Source: Serilophus lunatus (taxonomy: Eukaryota; Chordata; Aves; Passeriformes; Eurylaimidae). From it: DNA of 64,000 nt. The stretch spans positions 1,272,622 to 1,336,621 of the forward strand of contig VXBA01004184.1 in NCBI GenBank assembly GCA_013399895.1, in the 5' to 3' direction. The notes beneath the pieces were generated by a model that was given only the letters and a program-made list of their open reading frames with translations, did no database searches and was not told the DNA's origin. A program made the position numbers and the translations under genes. Of this stretch, positions 53,201-64,000 are shown piece by piece. Positions within the stretch are counted from its first letter, which is position 1. The number at the start of each line of letters is the position of its first letter.

Positions 53201-53933
53201 CTTGCTTGAGGTAACACTTGAAGCATCATTCAAATTCAGCCATAAAATTTAATCAGGAATGTGGTAGAAAAACAAGCATGTCCCCTCTTTTTCAGTAACA
53301 AATAGCCTGCACTAGACAGCTTAGGCCAAGGATACCATTTTCCTGGATGTCATCTCTTCACTGGTGTACCATCATGTTGAAATGTAGTGAGAGTGGCTTG
53401 TGTAGGTTATGCACTAAATCCATTGTCAGGTGGGCAGATTGTTGCTGGTAGCCAATGTGCTCTTTTTTGGATGTGAAGAAAGTGGCATTTTGCTAATGTT
53501 GATAACAGCTCTCACGGCTCACAATGCTGCTCCAAAAGAAGCATGGCCCTGAATTTTGAGTGATGAATCTCACAGCTCTGTGTTACAGGAGCCTCATTAA
53601 CTACCCACAGTGACATTGGGAGGGAAATTGATGAGGGCTCTCTCAAGGACTGTCTAGAAAGGAACCATAATTTCACTGTCTCAAGCACTCTTGTAATTCC
53701 CCTCACGGTAATACACCACAAAGCCTTTATTTTGTTTATCTTCAGAACCTCCTTAGAATAAATGGGGAAGACGAGGAAGTGAAGTAGAACATGACTGATC
53801 TTAATTTGCTCATATGCTCAGAAGCACCTCGGGACACCTGAGATTTACTTCATTCAAAGTCGCAGTGAAGACCTTTGGTAAAATGAGAAATTGAAGCAAA
53901 AATGCAGCTTTGCCTTCTAGTAGCCACCCATCT
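50239..53933 (-). CDS. Tentative exon chain of an unidentified split gene
   Basis: Six minus-strand segments have splice-site-like borders and keep one frame. 53849-53933 (85 nt) lies between TTTATTTTCAG and GAA|GTAAAT and reads DGWLLEGKAAFLLQFLILPK and onward. 53605-53653 (49 nt) lies between CCTTTCTAG and TGG|GTAGTT. 52469-52606 (138 nt) lies between CTGTATTACAG and TAG|GTACTT and begins FGFWQPLKELQKREL. 51237-51365 (129 nt) lies between AATAGTCAG and CAG|GTAGGT and includes MESDGTMYICEKGGSANEQV. 50744-50775 (32 nt) ends at CAA|GTAAGT. 50239-50311 (73 nt) lies between TTTTTTAATCAG and TAG|GTAGAG. Entry/exit phases (2-0, 0-1, 1-1, 1-1, 1-0, 0-1) agree at every junction. The two longest pieces have codon-like composition and are GC-richer than their flanks. 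I recognise no domain or family; NXT sites at the start could hint at an extracellular part. Short exons with freely chosen sites can arise by chance, so treat as a hypothesis. Confidence 0.22.
51719..51742 (+). repeat. Poly(A) tract, A15 G A8
   Basis: An A-rich simple sequence, possibly the relic tail of a retrocopy, but no retrocopied gene or target duplication is recognisable upstream. Confidence 0.7.
52823..52840 (+). repeat. T18 homopolymer
   Basis: Eighteen T residues, the longest T run in the window. On the minus strand it is an A18 run upstream of the 52469-52606 exon-like segment, without obvious link. Confidence 0.8.
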
Positions 53934-56900
53934 CTGAAAATAAACACTACCATAAATTGAAAATTCAAGTAATAGTGCTGGTGCAAAAAGAAAAAAAAAA
54001 GTGGTAACAATGGATTTATGTAGAAACATGGGATCACCTCAACTTCCTCCACCAAACTGAGTTAATAAACAATCTAGATGGGATGACTTACACTCATTTA
54101 ACACAATATGCACCTGCTAAATTTTGATTTAGAAACTTGTTTTGTCATATCAGAGACTTTAGCATGACAAGTGTATATCTAGCTCTGAACACAAAAAATG
54201 TCAACAAAACTACTTTTAAACCCATGAAATATAATGCCTCAGATTTAAATATAGCCCATGCATCAGAAAGGTGTATCAGGCTATTTGTAAAAGCATCATG
54301 CCTTCAAACTTAGGCCGTTAAGGATCTGGTCCAAACGTCACACAAGAAAACAAGAAATTCCTTAGGAATCCTTAAAACTGCAAAAGGCTCAATCTTAGAC
54401 TGCAATCAAATATTTAAATTAATAATTCTGAAGACATAGAATCTTGAGCACAGGATCTAGATCTAAATACTGCTTATTGGAACTGACCTACTACATATTT
54501 TAAATCCTATTACTTTTAATCTTAAACAAACATTTTAACTACAACAACCATTTTGCTCCATGGTACACTAACACTGGTCACACAATTAAAATAATCTAAC
54601 ATTCATATTCTAATATCAGTATCTGTGATTTGTGAAAGAGGCCGTCATTTAGACTGCGTTTCTTGTTCCATTGATTAAAGAGGAGTCTGGAGGACTAGAT
54701 TTTGGAGAGCCAAATGAGGGTGTTGATCACCCCGGTGGAGATGGTCATATTTTCAGTTTTTCACAGACAGGTAACACTCTCAAACTCACAAGGCAAAATG
54801 CTTCAGTACATTTTCATGAAAAAAGCCCCAAACAACCCAAGGGTTGATTTGTGAAGGAATGGAACAACATATAAACGGATGAACAAGGGCTCCATTACAC
54901 AGACATGTATATTCCACCTACGAAAGATTAACAGAAAAATCTGCTATTTCAAACTGCACTTCTATTTCTCTCCTTGTGTTGAATATTTTTTTCTGTAGGC
55001 ATACTCTGAACACCACAACTCATAAATTATCTGGTTGTAAATAGTGTAGTAAGACAAGAAGGTTACTGTATCTGCATGAAATTTTGTATATATTTATATG
55101 CTGGTTGCCACAGACATTAACAAACACCAGTCTAAATTATTTAAAGTAATCTTTCAGTCATGAACGTTTAAAACTTATTATCATGCATTAGAACTTAAAA
55201 CTAATTCAAAGTTTGCCTATCTGCACAGCTTAAAAAAACGTTTTGTTCTGTGCTCTTTTATATGAAATTCACTTCAATTTGCTTCTGAGCACAGTGCTTT
55301 CAGCTCTCACTCATTTGGAGTGCCAAAGATTTTATCTGAATAAACAATAAGTGAGGAATAGAAATTAACTTAAACCTGCCTATCAACTAGACTATGTGAG
55401 AGTTCTTGGTCTTGTCTTTCTGTTATGGCTATAAAATAGTTTTTGAAAAGAGCATGAATGTTCTCAGTTGTTCATGAAATAGATCTGTGTCCTATGCAGC
55501 TCAGCTGCAGCATGGAAACAGTTTTCTATTACCAGATTTGTGTTCTTGTGCTGGCTTTGCTGCTGTGACCCTGGAACCACACAGCATAAACATAACTACT
55601 TTGAAACGTACTTTCATTTCCACAAACTAAAAATTACTACAACGGAATGAACATTAGTATACCTGTCTGAAAAACAGTGGAGTAAATGCTTTTAAAAAAA
55701 CACGGTTATTACAGTGGTATAATTAGTTTTCATTAACTTAAACAACTTCCCATCAAGACAAATTTCATGTAAGAGCTCCCACAAAGTCTTCCATCCCCCT
55801 TCCAAACACACAAGCCGTAAGCACAGAGCACAGCTTATAAACAGCAGTAGTAGGGTTAAAAGATTCCTGCCTAGTTCCTTGCAGGCAAGTTTTAATTCAT
55901 CTTACTGAGCATCTGAGTAATAGCTGAAATACATTTTAATAATTTATGTGTTTGCATGTGGCTTCATGCAATCTTGCTTTATCTCAGTTCCTTACTCCTA
56001 AAAATAAGCAGTTGTCTCCTGTTTAGTATTTGACTTATTCTCAAAATGATTATCTTTATTTTAGTCCTGAAAAAATAGAGTGGTTATTTTTGACAAATGC
56101 TTTTAAACTTTGCTCTTTCAGAAACATAATCTGACAAGAGAGTTTTGTCCATCTGTATCATGCTCATCTTTTAGTTCTTCAGACTCAATGTTTGACAGCT
56201 GGATCATTCTTATCCAGAAAGACGCTCTGAAAATGCAGACACTGTCTGGCGCCAGGTGCACTGTGGTTACTGAATCCCAGAATCATTGGGGTGGCATGTG
56301 GGACGTTCAGTTATTCTAATGGGATCTCTTGTTTTTCTTTGGAACAGTCTAGCAGGTTTGTTTGAGCAATGTTCATATACTGCTTTCTTACATAAATATC
56401 TTTCTTTTTCCTGGTTCTTGAAATAAGCTGGAAAAATCCATCACATCCAATTATTAACAATTAAGAATATAGCCAGGAACTGCAGGCTTATGGACTGTAT
56501 GAAATACACATATATATGTTTCTAATTTGAATATCCTTTAAGATAATTACAATACAAGGAAACAGACCACATCACTGCCATATGATCACAGTGCTTTTTT
56601 CTTTTTATTTCTCCAGCTCCTTGCCTATTTATTTACAGAAAACACCAAGAAGCGTTTAGCCAAAGAGCCAACCAGCTCTTAATGAGAGCCACTGTTCTTC
56701 CAGGTTCATCAAGTAGTTAGAATTCAGCCTTCTAGAGAAAATATGCCCTGCTGAATACTTGTTCATTCTGTCCATCACCAAACTGCCAGTTCATGCCTAT
56801 TGAAAATTCAGGGTACCTCAATAGATAGCCTTTATGAATATATTCCAAAAAGAATGTTCCCATGAAATAAACATTAGAATTCATGTAGGTAGAATGTTCA

Positions 56901-59900
56901 AATGTACCTCTGCAATCTCTACTTATGGATACACCACACCCATCAGCAGTTTCTCAGGAAAAAAATAAGCTGCTTATCTTCAGTGATGTGAAATTCAGCA
57001 GAGTAACTTGCCAAGGGCTGACTTCTCGTGCATTCAGCTCTTTGCAAAAGTATAAATCTCCCCAGACTAAGGACTGTTTCATTAGAAACCCTTCTTTACA
57101 TGGCAGATCTTGTTCCAGAGACTTCAGCAACCCTATTGACTATTACTGATAGAGTGCCAGCCAGAGGAAAAACTGACAGAAAACTCATCCTCGAGTGCAT
57201 GTCACAAAGCTGGGGGTAATTTGGAACAAGGGATTTTTGCAGAGATTATTTCCTTCTGTCATAAAGTTTATTTGTTTCTCTTTACTTAAAGAAAATAAAA
57301 TGCATGAAATAAAAATACTTTGCAACTTTTTTTTTGGCATGTGTATGAACTTAGAAACACTGAGTTGGTAACCCAGGAGACAGACAGCAGACATCTGCTA
57401 AATTCCTGCAGTTGATACAAGGTAAGCAGGGACAGTGTGTGCTTCTTGCAAAACCCCAAGGAATGATGCTCCACACCTTTTCAGGGAGCCTTTCAGACCT
57501 CATGCACTTCAGACCTGGAGTTACCACCAAGTACAGCACAAAGAACAAGTCATGATGGCTTGGAGATACCCACTGCCATACCAGGCCTAATTCCACACCA
57601 GGACAGAACAACTTGAAGGTGCAGAAGGTGAACTACAGAAGGTGTAGTGATGGGGCTGGAATTTAATGCAGGCTCACACTCAGAAGGATCATAATTTATT
57701 AGCTTGTTGCTAGAGGTTTTTGTCAGCTGATTGTTTGGTCAAGAAGACAAATTTGTCAAAATTAATTGTCGATTTGCTTGGTTTAGCTTTTTAATAGGAA
57801 TAGGCTTTTCAGCTGAAAAACAGAGACTGAAGTATATGCAAAGGTCTGGAAAAACCAGGTTTTGTCCCAAGAATGATTAAGCCCATGCAGCTGTTCTACT
57901 GGACTATTTTCAAATGTATTCAACAAACCTTAAAGATTTGTTAGAGTGGTGACAGAATTATTTTGCTTCACTAACTTCATATTTTAATGAACTGTGAAAG
58001 CCTAAATTTTGAGACAAGATAGCTTGTACTGATTGGGATGAATAATAAGCAAGAAAGTTTTAAATGGAGAGCATCAACAGTTTTACAAGACACTAAACTA
58101 CTTCACTCTTACTCCTCTGTGAGCTATTCCTGCCAAAGGCTGCTGCATACTGCTCATTGCCCTCAGAACCTGTGCATTTCCTGTCTCATAGGTGCCAAAT
58201 TGGCCTTTTTCTCTGCAGCTGCTCATGACACAAGAGAAGGTAAAGCAAATCGATTGAAATAACATATATTCTTGATATCACAATACTTTTCAGCTTAGTT
58301 TAAGCCATATTCCCCATTTTCAGTCATGTTCCTTGAAAAACAATTTTGAGATGTTTTTAATCAATGTCTTACTTGTTTCCTTCTGCTAGGCCTTAATTCA
58401 AGAGACCATTTAATTGTCTTTAAATTTAAACATGTTCTTAAGCCTTATGAAAATCAATTTTTCATAGAAGAAACATTAACAGACCTAGTTCATAAATTGA
58501 CAGCAACTCTTGTTTAAACTCTTTGGTTCCTGAATCAGTATTTCCATGTTATGCTGTGACATTTTCAAGAGCATTCAAGTAACTCAGCAGACTAAGTGCT
58601 GTTCTCTTGCAGGTTGGCATTTTTGAAAAATTATACTGTTGCTGAATAAGGCTGGATTTAGAGATGGTTTATGAAAAGCTTTTGCTGAATTGCAGCTTTA
58701 TTCATTTATTTCAACATAGAAATATGTAGTCCAAGCTTTCTATTTAATTCTGTCTCAGATTTCTATTGGTAACCTTATCTGCTTCCACCTGCTTTGTCCT
58801 CTCCTTCCAAAACATAGACTTTCAATTTATCCCTGAAGAATGTTGTTTAGTGGGGGATAAAAAAAAGCAGCATTTCTTTTACCATTAATATTTTGGGACT
58901 GGGTTTCATCCCAACTCCTGAACATCCCAGCCTCTTGCTGGTGACATCCTGGGCAGCAGCGCAGAGAGTTCCAGCCAGGGCACAACACTGCAGTGTGCTG
59001 CCCCCTCTGCTTCTCTGTATCAATGTACCCTCCTTTCTGCTTCCTTTTCCCCTCTCTCTAATGGTGATCCTATAAATAATCTAATAACACCAAATTTTTC
59101 TAGAATGAACTGTTTTCTTCCAGGTCAGAGTCAGTGGTCACTGTTCTTCGTGTCCGTCACTTGTTCTGTACTTTCCAAAACACGTCTCTCCTTTCAGAAA
59201 GGACAGAAATTTACCACCACCTCGTGCTGGTTTCCTTGCCTCGGGTGCTTTTAAGTCGACAAGACACAGGCAGAAGGTTACCTTTTGAATTGCATCCAAG
59301 CATCTGATATCCAGCCTTTCACATCCCTACCCTGCAAAGTCACAGTGAAATGCAGGTGATAAAGGACACTTTGAGTAGTGAAAAGGGAGCCCTTCAAACT
59401 GGCCCTTGAGCTCTGACATTACTGCACCTTTTAATCGTAAATTAAACTTTCCCATCTCCAAGCATCTATAAACTTTCCTAACTAAAAAATACTGGTAAAA
59501 TTTAGGTCCTGCCTGGCATAGTTCACTAGTGACAACTCTTGCTATATCCCCTAGTCCTGTGCCAGTCCAATGAGCCTCCTACACTTACAAGTGCTAATTT
59601 TCACAAGCATCCTTAATTGTAGGAACATTTTATAGGTACTTAAATTTGATATCCAAGTTATTTACCTAATAATTTATATATTGGAAGATTCCACTATTAT
59701 ACAGAGACTGAAAAATTATTAAATGAGATGTAGATAACCAAAGGACAGGAATTCAGATGACAAGATGCAGCTGTCTCAATAAACAAATAGGCTTGAAAAA
59801 TAATCATAGTAAAGTATCAGAGGACACATGAGTATGTTCAGCTCAAAAACTGGTCACAGACAGGTCCCACTGATTTCCTCACTCATTCTCAGAGAAGGAT

Positions 59901-60436
59901 GAAAGTGCCTTATTTGAGATTTTTAACTTAATATTGAATTGCTACGTCTGCTTTGCAGCATCCTGTGAAAGTCCACTATGTACCAAATGCACATGAAGAT
60001 GAAATTGTTCTGGAAAATATAGAGGAAAAATATTTTCCAGATGGTTACTTGATCAAAAACATTCATTTTGCATTTCATTTAATCAAAACATTAAAAAATT
60101 AAGCAACACTACAATTGAAATGATTATCTGTAAAGCAATACTTTGCATTTAAATGTATTCAGTTATCCAAGTGTAATAAGGATACTTTTAAATTCTAAAT
60201 TACAAGCATTGTAAATAACCTATATTTTTGGATATGAAAAATATTTAATTTCTCTTCCTAAATATCTTTCATTTCACTGGAATAGCTTTAGGATGAGTTG
60301 CCTTCTAGTTGTTCTCATTTCTTTACTGGGCTTTGGAGAGATGAGTCATCTAGATAAGGCAAAATTCTCAGGATGGATATACAGAAGCAAAAAGAAAAGA
60401 ATTTTTAAAACCCTAAAGCAAACCTTTTTTCCTTTT
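53934..60436. other. AT-rich non-coding stretch upstream of the solo LTR
   Basis: No gene or clear transposon is recognised. Possible further minus-strand exon-like frames occur (for example within 57351-57611, with a good acceptor at about 57612), but they cannot be joined convincingly to the chain at 50239-53933. A 30-base stretch at about 56272-56304 faintly resembles a reverse-oriented CR1 end but is too short to call. Confidence 0.5.
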
Positions 60437-60563
60437 ACTTGTGTGTTGGTTTTTCTGTGGCCAGGTTTTGGTGGCAGTGGGGGGACGGAGGGAGAGGCTT
60501 CTTCAAGAAGCTACTGGAAGTTTCCCCATGCCCAGGCTGGGCCCGCTGCTGGCCAAGGCCGGG

Positions 60564-60608
60564 CCAATCAGTGGTTGACAGAACGCCTCTGTGATAACAT
60601 ATTTAAGA
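60564..60608 (+). promoter_or_regulatory. LTR promoter core: CCAAT box and TATA-like box
   Basis: GGGCCAATCAG contains a standard CCAAT box. CATATTTAAG about 31 bp downstream serves as a TATA-like box. Initiation would be expected near 60630, so U3 is only about 190 bp long. Confidence 0.55.
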
Positions 60609-60754
60609 AGGAAGAAAAAAAAAAAAAGTAGTAGGAAAATGCAGATGGCTGCTGGAGAGGAGCAGGGTGAGAGCCTGTGAGCAACAACGCAGACACCAAG
60701 GTCAGTGGAGAAGGAGGGGGAGGAGATGCTCCTGGCGCCGGAGCTGAGATCCAG

Positions 60755-60900
60755 CTGCAGCCCATGGGGCAGACCATGGTGAAGCAGCTGTGCCCCTGCA
60801 GCCCATGGAGGACCACAGGAGTGCAGAGATCCACCTGTAGCCCGTGGAGGAGCCACGCCGGAGCAAGTAGATATTAGAGAAAAGCTGTAGCCCGTAAGAG
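60755..60900 (+). repeat. Four degenerate repeats in the LTR R region
   Basis: CTGCAGCCCATGG (60755), CTGCAGCCCATGGAG (60796), CTGTAGCCCGTGGAG (60835) and CTGTAGCCCGTAAG (60885) recur every 39-50 bases. They lie between the predicted start site and the AATAAA signal and so would be in the transcript. Confidence 0.65.
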
Positions 60901-61163
60901 ACCCAAAGTGGAGCTGGGTCCTGGCAGGGGNCAGTTTGTGAGAGGAACTGTATCCTGTGAGGGATGGACCCCATGGAATGCGGCTGGAAGGACTCCTCTC
61001 CCCAAGCAGCGGCTGAGAACAGCAGCTGAGCACAGCAACACCTCCCCCCCCACCTTGCCTTTTCCCTTGACCGCTGTGGGAGAGCAGGTTGGATGTAAGA
61101 AGGAGGGGGTGGGGGGTAAAAGGTGTCTTTTAGTCTCTCACTCTTAGCTCTGATCTTGTTAGT

Positions 61164-61169
61164 AATAAA
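61164..61169 (+). terminator. LTR polyadenylation signal AATAAA
   Basis: AGTAATAAACC lies about 190 bp before the LTR end and is followed by a T/G-containing stretch (GTCTTGTTTTGCCTGTG) suitable as a downstream element. It would define the R/U5 border near 61185. Confidence 0.65.
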
Positions 61170-61363
61170 CCTGACTATCCTTCCCACATGGAGTCTTGTT
61201 TTGCCTGTGACGGTGATTAAGAAAGAATCTGCTGTAGTCCTTATCATGAATAACGAAACCTCTCGTTATATTCTCTCTCTCCTCTATAGCTGGGCAAGGG
61301 GGAGTGAGAGAGTGGCTGTAGTGGGCCCCTGGCACTCAGCCCGGGTTAAACCACTACAACTTG

Positions 61364-63979
61364 ATTCTCTTTCCTCTGAAAGGAAGTGCAATCTTGATTC
61401 GCTACAGCAAAGCAGCAAGTTCTTGGCACAGGATTCAATGGCATTGTCAGAGAACTTTGTGGTTGAACAAAGTTTCATCTGGCGATGTAGCAAGGCTTAC
61501 TCTGAACCCTGGGACTCAGTTCTGGTGTGACTCAACCATGAAATAAGAACTCCCAAAACAAAGAGTTGACCATTTGGGATAGTAATTTTTCATCCATCAG
61601 AAGTCAGAATCTCCTGACGACACATTACTGACCGCTGAGTGGCAGTGTAAGGAAAACAAAGCCTGAAGTACATGCCATCAAAATCCACGAGGGCTTTCAC
61701 TGAGTCCAGAGCGTCACAGAAACTACCTTAACATTCAAAAAAAACATCCCCATCAGGAGGCATAAATTTTATCAAAGAAGATCCCTTGCTGATGTCCAGG
61801 CCATGTTAGCTGTTTAAAGTATGTCAGAGGTAAAGCATTTAGTAAGGATTCTGCATCCGTACATCAAATACATACCCTGTTCCAGAGAGAGTAAGAAAAC
61901 TCTTACAGTTTTTTAACAAAATTCACAGAAAGATCGTGATTTTCCACTGGATTACATAAAATTTTGCCCCAAAATCAGAAAGATTATAAATCAATTCTTG
62001 TCATTAAAAAAACCCTCCAAAAATAAAAGCCTCCACTGCCTTCAATATCATTTGTTTATTCAGAAAATATTGAAAATAAAACCTTCTTGAGGAAGGGTCT
62101 GGAACTGAGGAAACCCTATAAAGTGTACTGTGACCCTCAGACCTACACAGGTCTCATAAGAATAATTGCTTAAAACAGTAACTTTGAGTTGCTTTCTAAT
62201 AACACTCAGGCCAGGGGGGGAGGGGGGAAGGGGGGGACGGCACACTGTAAAAACCAACCAGCTTTCTGAAACAGGGAACTCTATAAATGCCTGGAACACA
62301 GGGAAAACCTCAAGGGGTGGGGGGGAGGGGGTGTAGGAAGTCCAAATGAAACTTCTGCCAGGCTAACGGGTAAGTATTTTCACTAAGATTGATTTGAAAA
62401 CCCAAAAAAGACAGTGGACTACCATTCATATTCTAGTAACAGCTGTCTACCCACATTCCAAGATCAGCAAAAGTCAGAAAGAAAACGAAAACATGCAGGG
62501 ATGAAATACCTGTTACCAAAAGGATTTCACATACAATCTCCTGATTCCTTCTACTCAGTAAATAATCTGTTGTTTTGAGGAATATGGGATGAGCAGCATG
62601 AGAAGAAGCTTTAATAATTGCAGAAGAAAACTGAGAAAGTGCTTCTTATTTGCAAATAGCTAATTCAGGAAAAAAAAAAAAGGCAAAATTTGGAAGTGAG
62701 GGAGAGCTGTTGTACGGTATTTCACTGGATGCAGAAAGGTGACAGCGGATCATCTTGCTGGGTGATCCAGTCCGTAGGCTAGAGAGATGAAAGCAACACA
62801 GAAGTCTTTCAAAACACAGTAGATCTGAACAACAGATGAATTCTTCTTCCCTTTGTGCTGCTGCTTCAGATGTGGTTTCATCTTCAATTTAAACCCATCA
62901 GAATCCATACTCATGTCTGTATGCTCCTGCCCTTTTTTGTGTCACCACCAGCAAGCCAGACCAACGTGCTGATACAGCTAAAAGTTAATTTGTTTTCTTC
63001 CCCTTCTGCTGCCTGCATGGTGACACAACTGCCAAGCATAGGGAAGGCAGTGCACAGTCACTGCAATGGATCAGAGGAAAAGATTGGATTGCCCTTTCCA
63101 TCAGCAGCTACAGGTGTTTTATGACAGCAAATGTGAGAAAGTAAGATCATAGAATAACAACATTTTTCTAATCCTTTCTATTACTTCAAATTATGAGAAA
63201 CCTGAAATATCCAGCTAGAAGAGCTGCAATAAAATACATCACAAGCCATTTGGCATCGGTCTTCCAAGAGAGGCAACTCAGCACATTCGCAACTTTTCTG
63301 CACAGAAAGTGCTGAATATATGTTATACTTCACTCTCTGGAGTTAACTTAGCAACCAACATAACAGGACATGAATCATGATGAAATAATTTATGAGTAGG
63401 GTGCTGTAAAACAAAAGCAAATTCAGAATATTGATGCAATTAGGTAAAAGTTAATAATGCACAATTATCATAGCACAGTCTCTTACATGAAATCAGAAAA
63501 GGGCACCATAAGAAAAAAAACACAAATAAGAAAAAACCAAATATTTGTCAGTCTGCCTGAGTGGGCACTGCTGTGCTATTAGAATTGCTGACAGCTGATG
63601 CTGTGGGCCAATATCAGGTAGCTCCCCTCCGTAGTAGCTGATAAGCTCGTGGCCTCTTGCCATATCTTACAATCTGTTCAGGCCTTACACAGTAAAAAGG
63701 GATCAATTTGAACAAGGTTTGAATTATTTAACAGCAAATCATGCTTTCACTTAGGAAGAAAGTCTGAAGATGATGCTACTAACCACAATGAAAGTGAATT
63801 CCTGACTGATATATTTGTACCTACAGAAAAATACAGCAATAACATGAAATGTATCAAAACAACTATCCCATTTCCCACTCCTCCACAATGCAGTTAAGGC
63901 CAGAAGAAGATAAAAAGCTAAACACATTTGTGGAAAATGACAGATGAAAACTGTGCCTGGCCTGCCTGAGCTGAGGGGC
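61364..63979. other. Non-coding stretch between two LTRs
   Basis: No recognisable gene. It contains a CTCF-like sequence CCGCTGAGTGGCAG at 61632-61645 with two core mismatches and two G-run clusters at 62214-62240 and 62314-62331. Confidence 0.55.
62214..62331 (+). repeat. Two G-run clusters with quadruplex potential
   Basis: 62214-62240 has runs of seven, six and seven G separated by one or two A. 62314-62331 has runs of four, seven or more, and five G. Each has enough G runs to form a G-quadruplex on the plus strand; they are about 75 bp apart. Confidence 0.7.
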
Positions 63980-64000
63980 TGTAGCGGTTTAACCCGGGCT
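63980..64000 (-). mobile_element. Start of a third LTR, cut by the window edge
   Basis: TGTAGCGGTTTAACCCGGGC and onward is the reverse complement of an AGCCCGGGTTAAACCGCTACA terminus, nearly identical to the 3' end of the LTR at 61338-61358 (CAGCCCGGGTTAAACCACTACA). This places a same-family LTR here in minus orientation, seen from its 3' end. The candidate left target duplication would be GGGGC (63975-63979). Only 21 bases are visible, so completeness is unknown. Confidence 0.75.

Larger units (their letters stand above)
60442..61358 (+). mobile_element. Solo LTR of an endogenous retrovirus
   Basis: The element runs from TGTGTTGGTTTT at 60442 to GGTTAAACCACTACA at 61358. It is flanked by a perfect 5-bp duplication ACTTG (60437-60441 and 61359-61363), consistent with ERVL/class III integration. 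Orientation is plus: CCAAT at 60564-60568, TATA-like CATATTTAAG at 60599-60608 and AATAAA at 61164-61169. Four degenerate units built on CTG(C/T)AGCCC(A/G)TGG lie at 60755-60900. There is no internal viral coding region, primer-binding site or partner LTR, so it is a solo LTR left by recombination. One base (60931) is undetermined. Overlapping frames of 112-181 codons here are GC-driven artefacts. Intact target duplications and retained CpGs argue for a fairly young insertion. Confidence 0.93.

Noticed and set aside
53934..54420. Further upstream exons for the minus-strand chain (for example near 54380 or a 19-nt piece near 54060)
   Set aside because: Every option needed a weak donor or a very small exon, and the one with strong borders (about 54100-54190) has stops in all frames.
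56272..56304. GAATCCCAGAATCATTGGGG-like stretch resembling a reverse CR1 terminus
   Set aside because: Only about 30 bases resemble it and the sequence diverges immediately after; too short to call.
58216..58236. 21-nt microexon-like segment after TTTTTCTCTGCAG and before GTAAAG
   Set aside because: Good splice-like borders, but such a tiny segment without partner exons on the plus strand is likely chance.
60293..61530. Open frames of 112-181 codons around 60293-61530
   Set aside because: They overlap the solo LTR or cross its borders into flanking DNA, overlap on both strands, and have low-complexity Ser/Pro/Gly-rich translations.
1..64000. CRISPR arrays, bacterial operons, rRNA or tRNA genes
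   Set aside because: No regularly spaced repeats, no long uninterrupted coding frames, and no recognisable tRNA or rRNA cores; the composition and CR1/LTR content are those of a bird nuclear genome.

Overview
The window looks like AT-rich, gene-poor nuclear DNA from a bird, probably a passerine. Two observations support this. First, there are two 3' ends of CR1 LINEs, the dominant avian retrotransposon, each with the family's short direct-repeat tail (9175-9294 and 29507-29793). Second, there are ERV long terminal repeats ending in a TTAAACCAC(T/C)ACA-type terminus, which I recall as common in songbirds. The passerine assignment rests on memory of those termini, not on a search. No complete protein-coding gene, rRNA, tRNA, CRISPR array or bacterial-style operon is visible. 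Nearly all open frames are short and stop-limited, as expected by chance.

Layout: 1-9005 is unannotated AT-rich DNA. 9006-9480 holds a small minisatellite, a CR1 3' end and an A-rich low-complexity tract. 9481-29506 is unannotated DNA with simple-sequence tracts. 29507-29793 is an internally deleted CR1. 32319-33527 is a complete solo LTR on the minus strand, flanked by a perfect 5-bp target duplication. It is very GC- and CpG-rich and stands out as the only CpG-island-like block. 33528-48450 is again AT-rich, with a few motif-level signals. 48451-53933 contains a tentative chain of minus-strand exon-like segments that keep one reading frame across splice-site-like boundaries. I do not recognise the product, so this is a hypothesis. 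60442-61358 is a second complete solo LTR (plus strand) with its own perfect 5-bp duplication, CCAAT/TATA-like promoter and AATAAA signal. 63980-64000 is the first 21 bases of a third LTR on the minus strand, cut by the window edge.

The two complete LTRs are the best-supported features. Both retain recognisable promoters and polyadenylation signals and could act as promoters or terminators on nearby DNA. No genes here can be said to work together. The region is best read as intergenic DNA or very large introns shaped by retroelement insertion, with one possible split gene near 48-54 kb.
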